A stretch of 64,000 nt of DNA, taken from contig SJOL01008757.1 in the NCBI GenBank assembly GCA_004794785.1, positions 198,701 to 262,700 of the forward strand, given 5' to 3'. Numbering within the stretch: position 1 is the first letter of the stretch; each line of letters opens with the position of its first letter. The stretch comes from Opisthorchis felineus. Its lineage: Eukaryota; Platyhelminthes; Trematoda; Opisthorchiida; Opisthorchiidae. Made by a program: the position numbers and the translations under genes. Below are positions 10,221 through 23,300 of this stretch, one piece after another. Below the pieces are notes generated by a model that was not told the origin of the DNA, made no database searches, and saw only the letters and a program-made list of their open reading frames with translations.

Positions 10221-12604
10221 TTAGGTCTAGGCTGAGGATTTTCCAACTGATTGTATGCATAAAATTTACTTGGGTTGCACTAACAGTGAGAATGTCCAAA
10301 TAGATAATAACAGCTTCGAGTTTAGCGGTTTAATGCAAGCGAAGTTTAAGTCGGAAGCCTAGGAGTAATACGGGGGCACTGAGTAAGCTGAAATTACATA
10401 TGTACTGCGCTTCAGGCACTTACAATTATTGTTGCAATGGTTTTCGTCTACGGGCCAGTTGCCTCCACCCTTTCTCCCTCAATCCCTCAGGTCAAGAGTT
10501 ATTACCTCAGCTCTCTTCCAAAAGCACCTCGACCCACTAATCCTTCCTATTCTTGAGTTCTGGTGTAACTCATTTTGACGGTATTTTGCACTCTTCAAAG
10601 TCCGTGTTTCAAGCTCGAACCCAAGTTCGAGCTTAAGAAGACCCGAGTGTGCTTCCGAACTAAACGTACGCTGGCTGGATGTGTGCACTGTTATGGGTGG
10701 TAGTTGATTACTTCAGTGGCCTCTAACTGTCATTATTCATCCAAACTGTCTGCTTGAAGGTGTGGAGATATAGGTACATTTAAGTTAGCGTTGGATCGTT
10801 CTTCAATTTCGTGCCAATTTCCTCAATAAGCAGTGTTGCTCTGGTTGTGGATTATTTTTGCTGAGCTTGGCAAATGATTTTCGTCGAGAAACACAACATG
10901 GTTGATTGAGAGTGAAGATGTGCAACGTCATTGTTGCTAACAGTGATGACGCTGGTCCGGAATACAACGTTCTTTAAGTATCAATGACATCGAAACACTA
11001 GTGGGTCACTGAGCTGGACATCTGTAAAATGTCTAGTACATTGATTGTTATTATCACTGCTATCACTATCTTGATCCCTAGAAATCTTGGTACCATCATT
11101 TCAAAACGTGTTGCACTTTGTGCATCTCTTATTTTCGAACTCAGCGTTTACCTCCCCTTAGAGGATTTCGGAGTCAGTCTGATATCGATAGTCGTTTCTG
11201 GCTTCTCAACGTCATCAAGACATTTCTTTGTCCGTAGACAACACATGAAGTTCCAGTGGATGAATCACTGATCGAACACAAGGTGGAGATCACGAGCTTT
11301 CAGTCTGAGTATGTCTCCCCGCGCCATCTTTGGTGTTATAGTGCCAAAGAAACTACCCTCGTCTATGTGTGCTTCAGGAGCATCCTATAGTGTTGGTTAA
11401 TCTGTCATGCCGGTGAATTCATGATTAGACATGTCTTGATCAGTGCTATCTGTAAAGGACCTGAACTTACAGCCACGTGATTGATGGAGAGCTCTTCACA
11501 CATCACGGAATGTTTTGTTGCCAAGTGTTCAATCTTTGGGTTTCGCCTTTTAGCTGGCTTGTTAGCCACATTGGTTCCATACATAGCTCCTTTTTGAATG
11601 CCACCTTCCGGTTCTGCGTCAGAAAATAGTCCAGATCTTTTATTGGTTTCGACGGGATAAGACAGATGTCGAACTAACCGATCAGACACGCTAAACGTAC
11701 AGAAGGACTAGGGTCACAGGAAACTGAGAAGCCCGCAGTAAAAAATGCGTTGTCCTTAGACAGCTGACGGCACCAAGTCGGTTGCCTCTTCGCTTTAGCG
11801 TATGCGATGTCGATCGTGGGTTTTGAGGAATAAGTTCAGATTCAATATTCCGAAGGACCATTTTGGGCCCAGTTATTTCTGCTTTTCTAATAATCAAAGT
11901 TTCATGATATATGACAAGCTTTCTTGTTTGCTGACTCTCATCCCATATTCGACAGATATGAAAAACGGTTCGTAGCAGTCTTAATGACGGGACTGATGAG
12001 AACCGAAAGGGTTTATCAAGTTATACAAAAATATTCCAATCACGAATTTGTAAGAGTGACGAATACTTTGTGCATTTCACCATCCTAGCACAGGAAGCTT
12101 AAGGTACATTTCTCATTGGTCACAGTTCTACGAGGAATCATCTCCAGAGACATTTCATCGAGATGGGTGAAGTATTGCGTATTCGTTTGTGATATTTGTT
12201 TATTTTTCCCTAGGTAATATATGGCTTCTCACCTACCTTAAACTGTTTCTGCGATTAGACGTCTTCCGGTATAGTTGTATAGATAGTTACTTTGTCCGGT
12301 TACAGTTAAACCATATGCTTAGGACTCTATCGGAATAAAATAGTGGTCGTTGATTTCGATTATTGTATTCCATATCTACTTTACAATAGCAAACTTCTTG
12401 ATGAAGAAACAGCTTCATTAGTGTGTTGTTCCATGCCAATCCCGGCCAATTGCATAGGTTTATCGAGTAGCGTCACCAATTGGACTTTCCTCTTGAAGGC
12501 TATTTTATCTATCTGCTCACTCGCTACTCGGGTTTGCATTATTCTGAACCGTTACTAGGTGCCTACATGTTGCACTGGCCCTGTTGTGCTAATCTCTTGT
12601 TTAG

Positions 12605-12676
12605 GTTTGTTGTACGGCAGCGAAGCATCAGTGTTGAACACTGATGTCATGCTGTTGATGATGATGATGATGCTTA
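12605..12676 (+). repeat. RTE-like retrotransposon 3' tail
   Basis: It contains TTGTACGGCAGCGAAGCATC, a 9-bp inverted repeat ATCAGTGTT-G-AACACTGAT (12627-12645) and a terminal run of GATGATGATGATGATG. The same block is at 52.37-52.45 kb and, more decayed, at 27.15-27.20 kb. RTE-clade elements typically end in short simple repeats rather than poly-A. Confidence 0.65.
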
Positions 12677-13094
12677 GGTTTGTTGCCACTTTTGGTTAGG
12701 AGATTAGCGAGACGTATACTTCGAAAACCCGTATGATTCTAGTAGATAGCGATCCAACTAACAATGGTGAATGTCCGCCATAACCCTATGTTTGGGAATA
12801 AGTATGGAAGAGACAGTGTTTTGGGCATTCTTCGGTAGGAACTCAACTACACATGGTCCGAACGAGCAGAGGGAACCTGTATCGCCTAACTTACTGAAGT
12901 AGCGAACTACCGACTGCGTTCATGGCTCCATCTTACACATAAACACTTGGATTCCACAATGCTCGCCACACCCCCGGTCAAGAAAGATATCACAAGTTCG
13001 TGTCTCACACAAGGTCGTATTTGAGCTTCTACCCAAGATCAAGAAATCTCCGGCTGTTCTGCATCTTGGACCCTGGTTTGTCCGCTGGGCTGCC

Positions 13095-13147
13095 AATTTG
13101 ATTGCAAGCGTTTCATCACCAGTTGAGGTGACATCATCAGTGCGTTG
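13095..13147 (-). ncRNA. Hammerhead-ribozyme-like motif at Penelope 3' terminus
   Basis: On the minus strand: CTGATGA (from 13140 down), then TGTCACC-TCAACT-GGTGA forming a 5-bp stem, then GAAAC (from 13114 down), then GCTTGCAATC. The CUGAUGA, stem II and GAAA order is that of hammerhead ribozymes. Those are known in the terminal repeats of Penelope-like elements (family knowledge). One extra base at the foot of stem II and an unclear stem I make activity uncertain. Confidence 0.5.
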
Positions 13148-13539
13148 TTAGGGAGCGTAGTGCAGCGTAGCGATGGGTCGGTGGTTGTGCGTTGAGTAGT
13201 GTTGTGTGTGTATAAATATACGTGCTGCTAGCCGGGACTGATCCTCGATCACGATTAGTTGTTCGGTCGGGAGGTTCCATTGGTTGCCCTGTTATCCTGT
13301 GTCCTGATTGGTCGATGACCACGTGACCTCTGAGCTTGGTCTCTCCTGCCCTCGTACTCTGCTCGGTGCTTGAGTGACCTCTGTTGTTGACCCCTCTGGA
13401 TTCCGGATTGTGACCTTTTTTGATCCGACTCCAAGGAGTTCCTTGTTCCTTGGTTCTTGAATCCAATATTCGGCTCTCCTTGAGTATTCCGGTGGGAAAG
13501 TTGGTCTACTGCACGTAGTGGTGTGTAAATTGGGTCCAT

Positions 13540-13884
13540 TTAAATGCATCGATTGATCGAATCAGCCGTGGAGTACCATGCTTCCGCAAATTCCCTTCCG
13601 TATCTTGTGTCCCGAAAGCCAAAATTTTGCACGTTTCCCAGATTGAATTTGTGGCCTTCTTGGTCTTCGTGTATGGATACCAAGGATAGGGGGTCATGTC
13701 TTTTGACGGCTGCGTTGCGTTCCTTTATTCGTGTGCCTAATTCCTTCCCAGCTTGTCCAGCGTAGAATTTGTTGCAGTTGTTGTAGTTGATCTGATATAC
13801 TACTTTGTTCCTCTTGGTCTTGTCTTGGTTGTCCTTCGGTCTAGAGCTCAGTTTCCTCGACGTAGCATTCGGTTTGTGGGCCAC
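13540..13884 (-). pseudogene. GIY-YIG endonuclease domain of the Penelope-like element at 13.1 kb
   Basis: This open segment of 115 codons is a piece of a longer retroelement polyprotein, so its Met is not a real start. It has VVYQIN (the GIY-like strand, preserved as VYQI), FYAGQAGKELGTRIKER (the YIG-like strand; family consensus YIGQTGRxLxTRIxEH) and HEDQEGHKFNL. Against the paralogue at 50.3 kb it has changed QTGRKLGTRIKEH to QAGKELGTRIKER. The Arg is kept but the His after Glu is lost. GIY-YIG nicks target DNA for retrotransposition in this class. Confidence 0.8.
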
Positions 13885-15072
13885 GACGATTCCTCTTCGG
13901 GCTAATAATCTGGTTGTGAGTTCAGATGTATTCTTGATGTAAGGTAGAACTATCCGTCTGGTCGCTTCTCCTCACTGTGGCTGTTGCCGAGATGTTTTCT
14001 TCTTTAAGCTTCTCTTGATAAAATCCCTTGGATATCCATTCTTCTGGAATACTCCGAACAGACGGTTTTCTTCCTTATTCCGTAGTTCTGTGGTGTTGCA
14101 GTGTGTCTCCGCTCTCTTGAACAAGGTTTGAACGCAACTGTTGTGTTTCTTTGGATGATTACTGTTGTAGTCCACTGTTTGATCTGTATGTCACTTCCCA
14201 GTATACGCAGATTTCCAGAGTCCTACATTTTTCCCGACTAATGGTTTTTGGTATCTGGATGATCTGGACGTCTAATTCTTGCGCAGCTCACAGGAATGGT
14301 TCGGCAGCGACGCGGTACAGACATCAAATACCAACACGCACAAATGGTGCAAAGCCTAAAGTGTATGTGAACCACAACGGACAAGTCTGGCTAGCCCAAA
14401 AAGGTAGTGGAATCTCTCTAGGTACGCCGTTGACGTGGGAATCAGAATGTATAACACTAGTTCCTAGTTGAATAGAGCAACAATTCTAAAGGTGTTAACT
14501 TAAGTTTCTTGCTAATAATTTATAGTTGAATGTGATATTAGGCGGTTTCTGAGGTAGCTCAGCTATTACAGTAAGATGTATTTTGCCTTTGGACTCCCAC
14601 TTACAAATTTTTGTCTTTTCGTTTGCATAACCTGTATTTGGTGCGAGGTTCGATGATGAGCACGAAAGTGCAATCCTGCATGGGTTACCACACATGGAAA
14701 TGGTATGGCTCATTTTGGTTGGCTGATGGATTGGTTGCGCAACTGTAAACCGAATTAAATCCCGACTGGACGGCCTACTGTGCCTGCTATGCGCAATTTA
14801 ATAAACACATTGGCTTTCTGCTCACTACACACTGGCCTGCATCTGCTTTCTATGGGCACTATTAAAGGTCGTTAGGGTACTGCCCACTGATTTCCGATAA
14901 ACTTGTCCGATTGGATTGTCTCAGTGTGCGTGTAATCTATCGGAGAATCACATTCGGATACATCAGCTTTACGATATCTAGGAATACATTCGATGTACCC
15001 GAATATCCCTCAATTCTCAGGCAAGATAATGAAACTGACACCTGATGTTCAAAAACGTTTTGAGAATAGGTC

Positions 15073-15126
15073 TATTTATTGTTCAGCAATCTTCCGCTTT
15101 TGACACAACTGCTTCGTCAGACAGAG
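15073..15126 (-). repeat. Penelope-type 3' terminus, hammerhead-like, orphan
   Basis: On the minus strand: CTGACGAAGCAGTTGTGTC, then AAAAGCGGAAGATTGCTGA, then ACAATAAAT. It is the same family as 10.08 and 47.4 kb, with the second core element mutated (GGAAGA). No coding sequence was recognised beside it. Confidence 0.5.
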
Positions 15127-16522
15127 CAAGAAGTTTGTGGTGCTCAGCAATAGATTCACCGACTGCTTTCCAAAGCAGCGATTTTGTGTCGGTTTCAAGC
15201 ACTAGCTAAGTCGAATCCACGGGTCAAAGTTCCCAAACACATATGATTACGTAATGCAAGGACTGCTGAAACCTTTGAAAGGCTGGCAATTATTCACCCA
15301 ATATTCGTTCCTAAAGAGATTTTATCTTTTTGTCTCCTGAATTCATGCCTATCGTCGTTTTGAAAAAAATTCAGCAGCTCATTCCGTTTGCCTTGCACCT
15401 CAAACATCAGTGTTTATCGCCTTCGCCAACTCTGTGCACTTTTATCCGTTTTGCTAGGTCATGCCGTTCTGTTTTGCCTCAAACGAAACAAGCAGCAGCT
15501 GTGTTCGACTTTTCATCTGTTGTTTTTCCCGAGTAGTTGCCAGGGTTCATGAGGACCACAGGGACTGGAACAACTCCGGTAGTTTGCACTCTGGGCCATC
15601 CGTTTTCCATGTTTTCATTCCGTACTGTACTTTTTTGTTTACTGTCAACAACGCACTCCATGAGATCATGCTTCCTGGTCTACTCTCACTTAGTTAGTTA
15701 AAAGCACAACTGATATGAGCTAAACAAGTTTAGACTTAATATCTCTTTGCCTCTTTGTTTCCGAAACTAAACGTGCCAGGATTACGAGAGAGGCGCCTTT
15801 GGGGATCTAACTAGGGTTTTTGAAACTCCAGTCCCACATCTGATACACCCTATCTCCTAGGCCAGAAACTGATTTTATCGCTTTGTGCACTTGTTTTCGG
15901 AAATATATACTCTTTAAATGTGACTCTCATGCAAACTGCAAGTCCACGGCGTGTTGCTCGTGATGTCCGAGGGAGATATAACATGGAAGTTTGAAGAATC
16001 GTTTTATTAACTGACTATGATTCCGGTTCCCGCTCAATTTGACACACGAACCCTCCAAATCCAACGATGTCGTCTTCCGTTTTTACTTCACGCTTTCACG
16101 CTTTCTTTGAGATGTAAAGCATCCTAAAAACCGAGAAGGTTATTTCTTTGGTTCATCATACGTATACACGTACGTATCTCTGTAAACCAGCATTGCCTAC
16201 GCCTCCTTCGCAGAGTTCAGTATTCACTATTGGAACTTCTAGTTCATCTTACCTACAGGGATTTAATTTCCAAGAATAATTGCCCTGCATTAATACGTGA
16301 TTAATAGGTAGCTTGAGTGGGGTTCCTTCTACGGTCTTTATGCGTCCGCTTTGATATCTCTGAAAGTGAGCTGACCTCAGTCGGCCTGATTTTACAGACC
16401 TTCAACGTGTTGTAAAAGTTTTGGGGCCGATCAAGAAGTTATCGTCTCATGTCTGGTAAACAGTCGGCAAACAATAGACTGTTTACCGTACCTTTTTGAA
16501 AAGCGTTAGCCTACTATTTTGT

Positions 16523-16524
<2 letters not shown>

Positions 16525-16562
<38 letters not shown>
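16525..16562. repeat. (AT)n microsatellite
   Basis: About 19 perfect AT units. Confidence 0.95.
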
Positions 16563-16565
<3 letters not shown>

Positions 16566-19091
16566 GTGGATTCATTCGCTTTCACAGAACAACAGAGGCA
16601 ATTTTATAAACTAAACTGTTTTTCACTGCGTGCAAAGCGTGTTGTTGTTCACTCAATTGATTTTCGCTTTTCGGCTTTTCGAATTTAGCGGATCCAATGA
16701 GATTAGCTGTCTCCAATTTACCACTTCTACTTCTGGATATGACCAGACCGCTGTAGCTATGCATGCATCACCAAGTATACATTTCCTACTTTTATCGCCG
16801 TGAAATCGCACACATTAATCGAGCCCGATTACGGTTCAGAGTATCAAAGACATCTCACTTCCTCCGCCCATGGATGACATGTTTCGTTGCCGCTTATCAA
16901 AACAGTTGGAAGAAACATGAACATCCGGCAAGATGATTCCCAGTATCCTACTTTGGACAAATATTGCGTAACTGTTTATTTCTGCCTTTTGAACTTGCTG
17001 TTAAGTTGTCTGCAGACTCCTGGATTCGCTATTTTTTGAAAAGTGGTAGCAATTTCGAATTCAACTGAAGCTTATTTCCTACGTGCTGTTTATCGCCTGA
17101 CATATTTCTCGCCGCGCGATGGATTATTCTACATGAATTCCACCACATTTAGTCTACTTCTCCGGATTGCTGTTTAGTTTTAATTTAGCAAGCGCATTTG
17201 TTTCCGGTTGAGTGAATTATTAAGTCTACGACAGACGTGTTGGTCGCTCCGAATGAGACTGGATTTACCATACTATTCAAACGACTTTCTTAACGATAAA
17301 TCCGTTTCAGCCTATTGTTCGACAAAAGAAGTTCTGTTTTTCAGCTCCACTATTTGTTGCCGTGTTCGATCACTACTGCTTCCGCCACTTCGTTTGTTTT
17401 TCGTGGAGCCATGCTTTCTATTCTATTAGTACAGTTGCCTAGTTACCTGTTCCGGCGCTGCCAGTCTGTTAACCAAAGTCTATAGATCAGGCCCAATGGT
17501 GCTGTATGCTCTTTCCATATCGTCCACTTTTGGTTACTCTGTGTGTATACATGTAGGCGAGTTTGTGGTGTTTGGTTCGCAACCTCGTCTCTCCGCTCCA
17601 GTATCTTTGTCTGAGAAACCTCCCTACTTGGTTGCTTGATAGGCAGATTACATTCGAAATTTGTTGAGGGAACAAAACTTGTTCGGCTTATGGTGATGCA
17701 CGTTTCCTCAGTAACTGTTTGGCCGTCTTGTCTAGGGTGAATGATTGTTAGGTTATGAAAACATGTTAGGAAACGGAACAGTAACCGCTCATTGTGCATT
17801 TGTTGTTATTTGTGAGCAGCGGATCCGCTTATGTCAAATGCAATAATACTGTTTTGATCATACTGTTCAACTCTCTTAGTCAAACTTGTCAAGCGACTTG
17901 TATTTTTCCGTTGAATGTACGGGTGGCGAAGCAATAGGCACTTGTCGCATGCTTCGATAACAGCTTTTGAAACCGGTTACTTCTCTTAGAACAATACTCC
18001 TCCTGTTTCGGTGAAATCATTCTGGTGAGTCGTAACAACGGATTTATTGTCTGGACCAAATGGCCTGCATATTATGGATTCCTTCATCAGGTCTTCTGCT
18101 TGCCCTGTTATCGCAGTTTCTCAGGTCACGCATGGAGTAGAGCGTTTTAGGCGAGGCCGGATTATTCTTACTGGCGCTTTACCGAGCGTGCTAGAATCAA
18201 AGTTACAGTTCTATAAGTTGCATGGCTCCACTGGACAGTTGTGTCATTTTGTGCAAATTTTCCAGAATTGACGTATGCACTGATTGGTCCTGCTTGATAC
18301 CTGTTCCATCGATGATGAATCTATTCGTTTTTGGATTGCTGGGGCTAGTTACCTCTTTGGGGAGGAGGCTGTTGGAAGATTACGGTGATTATTTGTCCCA
18401 AGAGTCATGTGGCCGATCACCCGATGAGCCTTAATATGGCTTCCTGTGACTGAGCTTCTGGGAGTCGGATCACATCATTTTCGTAGCTTTATTAATCTTC
18501 GTTGTTTCATAGTTCCATCTGCTGCTTCTCATAATCGTATCATGTACTTTGTTTTGCTTTCGCTATTTGTTCGCCCGGATTTGTTGGCTGTGTACCGAAA
18601 AGTTGCCACAGTTAGACGATTTCCCATTGGGCGGACGTATCACACGGCATAAACACCTATAAATCATGAGAACGGGCCCACATATGTTTTTGTATTTCCC
18701 CTTTACTGATCAGACTGCCCGACGGAGCTCCTAAACCTCTTTACCTGTCGTCCATTTTTCATAACAGCCATCGTTCTATTGGAGCCAGGCACGAAGAGGG
18801 TACTCCCGTTCTGAAAATATCCTAAATGAATACACATTTCCAGTACCTGTCTGGCTTGCCGCTTGTTAGTATCTGCAAAATTGGTTTGAACATACTCGTT
18901 GCCCATTCACACTGGTTGTCGTGTTTTTTTCTGAGCAGGAACTGAATGTGGAGGGCTAACTGTGGTCGAGGGTTCTATCAACTGCGGTCGTAAACAACAT
19001 TGTGTCTCACTACAGTGCTTATGAGATATGTGGTTCCGCAAATCCATCTATCAGCTCTGTCTGGTATTTCCCGTTTTGCTTCCATTCACAG

Positions 19092-19216
19092 TGTGTGGTG
19101 ATATTCATGGACAGTTCTACGATTTGATGAAGCTTTTTGAAGTTGGCGGCCCGCCAGAATCCACACGTTATTTATTCCTCGGGGATTATGTGGATCGGGG
19201 CTACTTCAGCTTGGAG
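19092..19216 (+). CDS. PPP3C: Calcineurin A exon: GDIHG and GDYVDRG metal-binding motifs
   Basis: The exon starts after ...CATTCACAG and ends GAG before GTGAGT. The preceding G plus TG makes Val; then come 41 codons beginning [19 protein letters not shown] and ending [12 protein letters not shown]. It carries two metallophosphatase signatures. GDIHG supplies the Asp and His metal ligands (human D90 and H92). GDYVDRG supplies the bridging Asp (D118) and the substrate-binding Arg (R122). The segment differs from human at few positions (GGPPES instead of GGSPAN, FSLE instead of FSIE). The exon ends in phase 0. Confidence 0.96.
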
Positions 19217-20345
19217 GTGAGTCCCTTGTTCAGGTGCTTGTCTTTTTGCAACAGCTGCTCTCCATGTGTTTCACGCTAATCGGATAGAATTTGTGGGAAC
19301 AAATGAAGTGATGGGATTTGTCTTTTTTCGTAGTCATGTGTATATGAGCACGAAGAGTGTCTTGCAGAGGGACAGGGCTCCGATAACTTGTTCCCTTTTA
19401 GAACATTTGTTTTGATACTCAGAAGCTGGTGTATCCGCATGTAGAACCGTTTTTCCGGCTAGTTTGGTATGGTAATAAATACATTCGGATCAAACTAATT
19501 AAAAAAAGCCGAAAAGAATTAGATATGCAATGGAATCTTAGACGACGCGGATCAAACTCGTTAGGTTGTCAAATTTCACGTGTTACATAAGTCTTCTCGA
19601 ACACCCCATTTTCGGAGCGTATAGACACTGGGACTATTTGGTTAATTCGGTCTTGCATTTGATCTGTTATTCCTAAAGTGTGACACGACTTGGGATCAGC
19701 CTGGTGGCCTATGCTTCGTTTACATTCAGGATGGGTCTATTGCCCAAAATTTTGGTGGTGAATAAAGAAGAGCGCTTTGCGAGTTGGGTCTTTGGAGAGC
19801 AGTGACAGCAGCATCTGAGTACTTCCTGTACTTTCTGAGAAACGTGCCGAACACAAGAGCTTCGTACGACTACGTGATGCACACTTTTTAAGTTGATCGA
19901 GAGCGTTTAACTCGCGGAAGAGTGAATAAGCTCACTTGCGCACGCCGTCAACAGTTTTATCATCATGCGGCTTTGGAAAGCTTTGGCTCATGACCATGAT
20001 GATGGCACAGTATGGCGTAACCTGCGCTTTCTGACCATACAAAATATCCCGGATCAGAGTTTTTTTCTCGAGTTAAATTGGCCTACAGCACAACGGGAGT
20101 TAATAATTCCTAAACACTTAATAAAAGTTATTTCCCCGCTTCGGCTACCAGATCAGGGGAGTAAACAGAAAAATGGGCGATAGCTGTACCAGACAGCATG
20201 TAACTGTTATGTGTGCAGTGTCTTTGCGACAAATTTGTATAGTTGAGGTCACGAACTGCTATCAGATGTGACCTGGGCGATGGATATCATCGAATTACAA
20301 AAGTCCGGAGCCGATCTCAATGGCGTTCCAGGGCTAGCATTGACA

Positions 20346-20381
20346 GTCGATAGGACTAGCACTAAGCTAGTCCTATCCGAC
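20346..20381. repeat. Strong hairpin (inverted repeat)
   Basis: The arms are GTCGATAGGACTAGC and GCTAGTCCTATCCGAC around a 5-base loop ACTAA. Twelve base pairs nearest the loop are perfect; a one-base bulge then extends the stem to about 15 pairs. It lies deep in an intron without a recognised element around it. Confidence 0.85.
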
Positions 20382-23300
20382 GAAATGATGACTATCGTTG
20401 CGTTTGATACACTGCGTGTATGGTCTGAGGATTAATGCTTCCGCACACACATGTTCTTTGCAAACGGTAAGTGTGGACTGAAACACAGGCATTTGAAAAA
20501 TTTGTGCAGTGCCATTCACCTACCACGTAAAGAAGCTGAAGCCTTATCAGATGTGCTACGAGATTGTCTTTGTACCGAAAGATGTCTCGAGGCTTGTCCA
20601 GTCATGTTAACACAGTGCACTTCTATTTAGGAATATGTCGGATGTGACACACAGCATAGGAACCGAAACGAGCCTAGTCATGTACTATTAAACAGCAGTT
20701 ATTTTGAGTTTATACCGGGTTAACTTTGACGCCCGGTACATTAAAAGCCGTCGAAGAAACGCTTTTTGGATCACAACCTACATGCGGTTTCATATGGATA
20801 TCACCTTCGAACGGTGTTCTGGTGGGAAGAGTGATCCCAGTCCAGAAGGGAAGCGCATTAAATGAGTTTACATGATACAGTGCCAAAGCTGTCCAGAAAT
20901 ATCTTTTGGACGAAACTCAGGTAAGTTGGCGTACGCATCAATGCTATGAAAGATGATCCTTCGGAGTGCAATATGGCTTCAGCAGTACTCTGCCGTTGCT
21001 ACTCACTTGCCAGCTAGAGCGAGCTGCGTAGTTTCAAAACGCTTGTGCTTTGCAGTTCGACCTCAACTTACAGGCAGTGTGCGTATTCGAAAGCATTAGC
21101 CATCAAACACAGTGATGGTGGACGCACATCGCCCATCAGTCTGCCGGTTCCAACCACAGAGAGTCATTGCAATCGCTTCCAGTTGCCTCTGGTTCGATTA
21201 CTTTACTCCTTCATGTCTCAGCTTATAACGAGTTGTGGCCTCATTTGGCTCTGTCACAAACATATTACATACATTTCGATTGTGTGATCTCTGACCTACT
21301 CGTTCTGCTTTCCTTATTCTCCTTGTGTTTGGCTTACTCTCCTTGATAAAGGTGACCCTTAGCTACCGAAACAGATTGAAAGACAATTTCGAGTCGCGTG
21401 ATTACTTACCAGGTGTTTCCTCAGAGATGTAAGATAGTGCGCTGCTGAAGGTTTTTCAGCTCTCCGGCTGATTACTCTAAAGATGCTACACAGGCTATTT
21501 CGTGGATCAATAACATGATCCTCGGCATCTCCAGTCGTATGATGATATAGCTCGAAAACACCGTCGCAGTTAATGCAAAAACTGATCGTGTTCATATAGC
21601 AGTCAGATAACTATCGGATTTCTCGTCAGTCTTGGAAAGCTACAACGATCCTGCATTATGTTTAAAAAACAGACCGTTTTACTTTCCTTAGTTGCCGTCT
21701 TTGGTTCGGTAACGACTAAGACTAAGACGTATTATTGTGGCATCGACAAGCTTTTCTCAAGTGGATTTTTGAGGTTTGCATTTTCGTACCAGTCGTCAAG
21801 ACAATTTTGCATAGTTTAGGGGTTTGCAGAGCGTAATTTAGATTGGTGTTGCTTAGGTCGGCTTCGATAGTCTGTTGCACACATTAGCCGCTCATCCCCA
21901 ATCTGAGACTGCTTAGGTTCTGTTGCATTAAGTTTGATTTGGAATCAATGACTTTTGGGAGATCATTTTCGGTTGCAAATAAAGATCACGCAATTTGTCC
22001 GGAAGACAGCTTCCTCTTCCATCAAAGACCACTGTGAATAATTAGTGGGCAGCGTTTTATACCTTTCCGGTACCAAACTTGTAACCTACTAGATGGACGA
22101 CAGTCAGGACTGTTCTTTAGATAAAACCCGTTGGATGCTCCTTCTTCGGGGATTATTTATACATTTCACAGCATGTATGGAGACCATTTGTGTTCGTAGA
22201 AGGCCATGTGGTCTAGAGATGTTCGCTAAAAATATGTACCTGAGATTTTTGTATAGTGGTGAATACACAGATAGTGTTTTATGTAGGCGGTGCAATACAG
22301 GCTGTCGCCATTAGGTTAGGGAGCCCGTGGGACTATTGAAGCAGTACAAAGACTACTAATTAGTTCTGGATCACTTTTAAATGTACACAGCTGCCAGTGG
22401 CAATAGCCTGCATTTGAGCGGTTGGTATACTCCCTACTTGTATGAAGTTTAGGAGCCCGAGTACGTTCCTCCTCATAATTAATATAGCACTGTCCACCAA
22501 TATTTATCGACAATTCGCCGTTGGTTTCACTGTTCTTGAGGTCCATCAGGTGCAAGTGGTCCTCAGAATTCAGCCAGCCTTAATTGTTTATCGAACACCA
22601 AATAACTCATGTGAGTACGCATTGTGTGTTAACGAGATACTCTTAAGAATCTACAACAGATATATCAATTACGATAGTTTTCAACCGAGTGTGCTGCGCT
22701 ACCTCAAGGTTTCTTTTGAGCGGGCGTGAAATAAGTATTTTTCCTTATTACTGGTATGGGTATAGTGATGAACCAACAACCGAATCCTGGCTACGCTCTG
22801 TAGTCGTCCGAGTCCAGCTCCTTAGTTTGAACGCAGCTTTGCATGAATACCTTCAAACTAGCCTTGAATGAATGTTAACTTATGGTATTCTTGTATTTCA
22901 TTCTCCTTATCATTATTCGTATGTTTGGTAAATAAATCCCCGTTCAAATGTTGGAGACGGGTTTGTGGTTAATTCGAGTCAGTTTCTGCTGCTGGACTCT
23001 TCACCGGCCTTTTCCTTGTGTTGAGCTTTTGTTCACTTGACTGTTGTGTCAACATCACCAGGTAGGTTTTGGTCAAAACTGGAGTATCTGCTTGCATAGC
23101 TTTGTATTTTCGTAGTAGAAGTGTAATGTGCTTTTCTTAATAAAATCTTGTTTCTGATCATACACTGCATCAACCTGTAGGGTAAACACAGTCTTTCCGC
23201 ACCTGGCCAACTGCTGTTATTGATCTCGTTTAGTTCCACCCATGTGGGTCATGTGAGCTGAGTGCACTGTTCAACGTTGAAAGTGCGTTTAGTGGAGCCT

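Larger units (their letters stand above)
13085..14290 (-). mobile_element. Penelope-like element fragment: end of reverse transcriptase, GIY-YIG endonuclease, 3' terminus
   Basis: On the minus strand, 14290 to 13970 encodes the end of the Penelope-type reverse transcriptase: HTDQTVDYNSNHPKKHN, then ...TLFKRAETHC. It has a stop in the first motif. From 13884 to 13540 the frame encodes a GIY-YIG endonuclease domain: VVYQINYNNCNKFYAGQAGK, LGTRIKERNAAV, DPLSLVSIHEDQEGHKF and a C-terminal AWYSTADSINRCI. From about 13250 to 13090 comes non-coding 3' sequence with a hammerhead-like motif. The copy is truncated at its 5' side and has frame damage, so it is inactive. It lies inside a calcineurin intron. 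Confidence 0.85.
9359..19091 (+). other. Calcineurin A intron (about 9.7 kb)
   Basis: This phase 1 intron has a GTGAGC donor and a CCATTCACAG acceptor. It contains a Penelope-type 3' terminus (minus) near 10.08-10.22 kb, an RTE-like 3' tail at 12.6 kb, a Penelope-like element fragment (minus) at 13.1-14.3 kb, an orphan Penelope-type terminus near 15.1 kb and an (AT)n tract at 16525-16562. Nothing recognisable was found in 10220-12600 or 16600-19090. The open frames there are short, unrelated to families I know, and probably chance. Confidence 0.85.
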
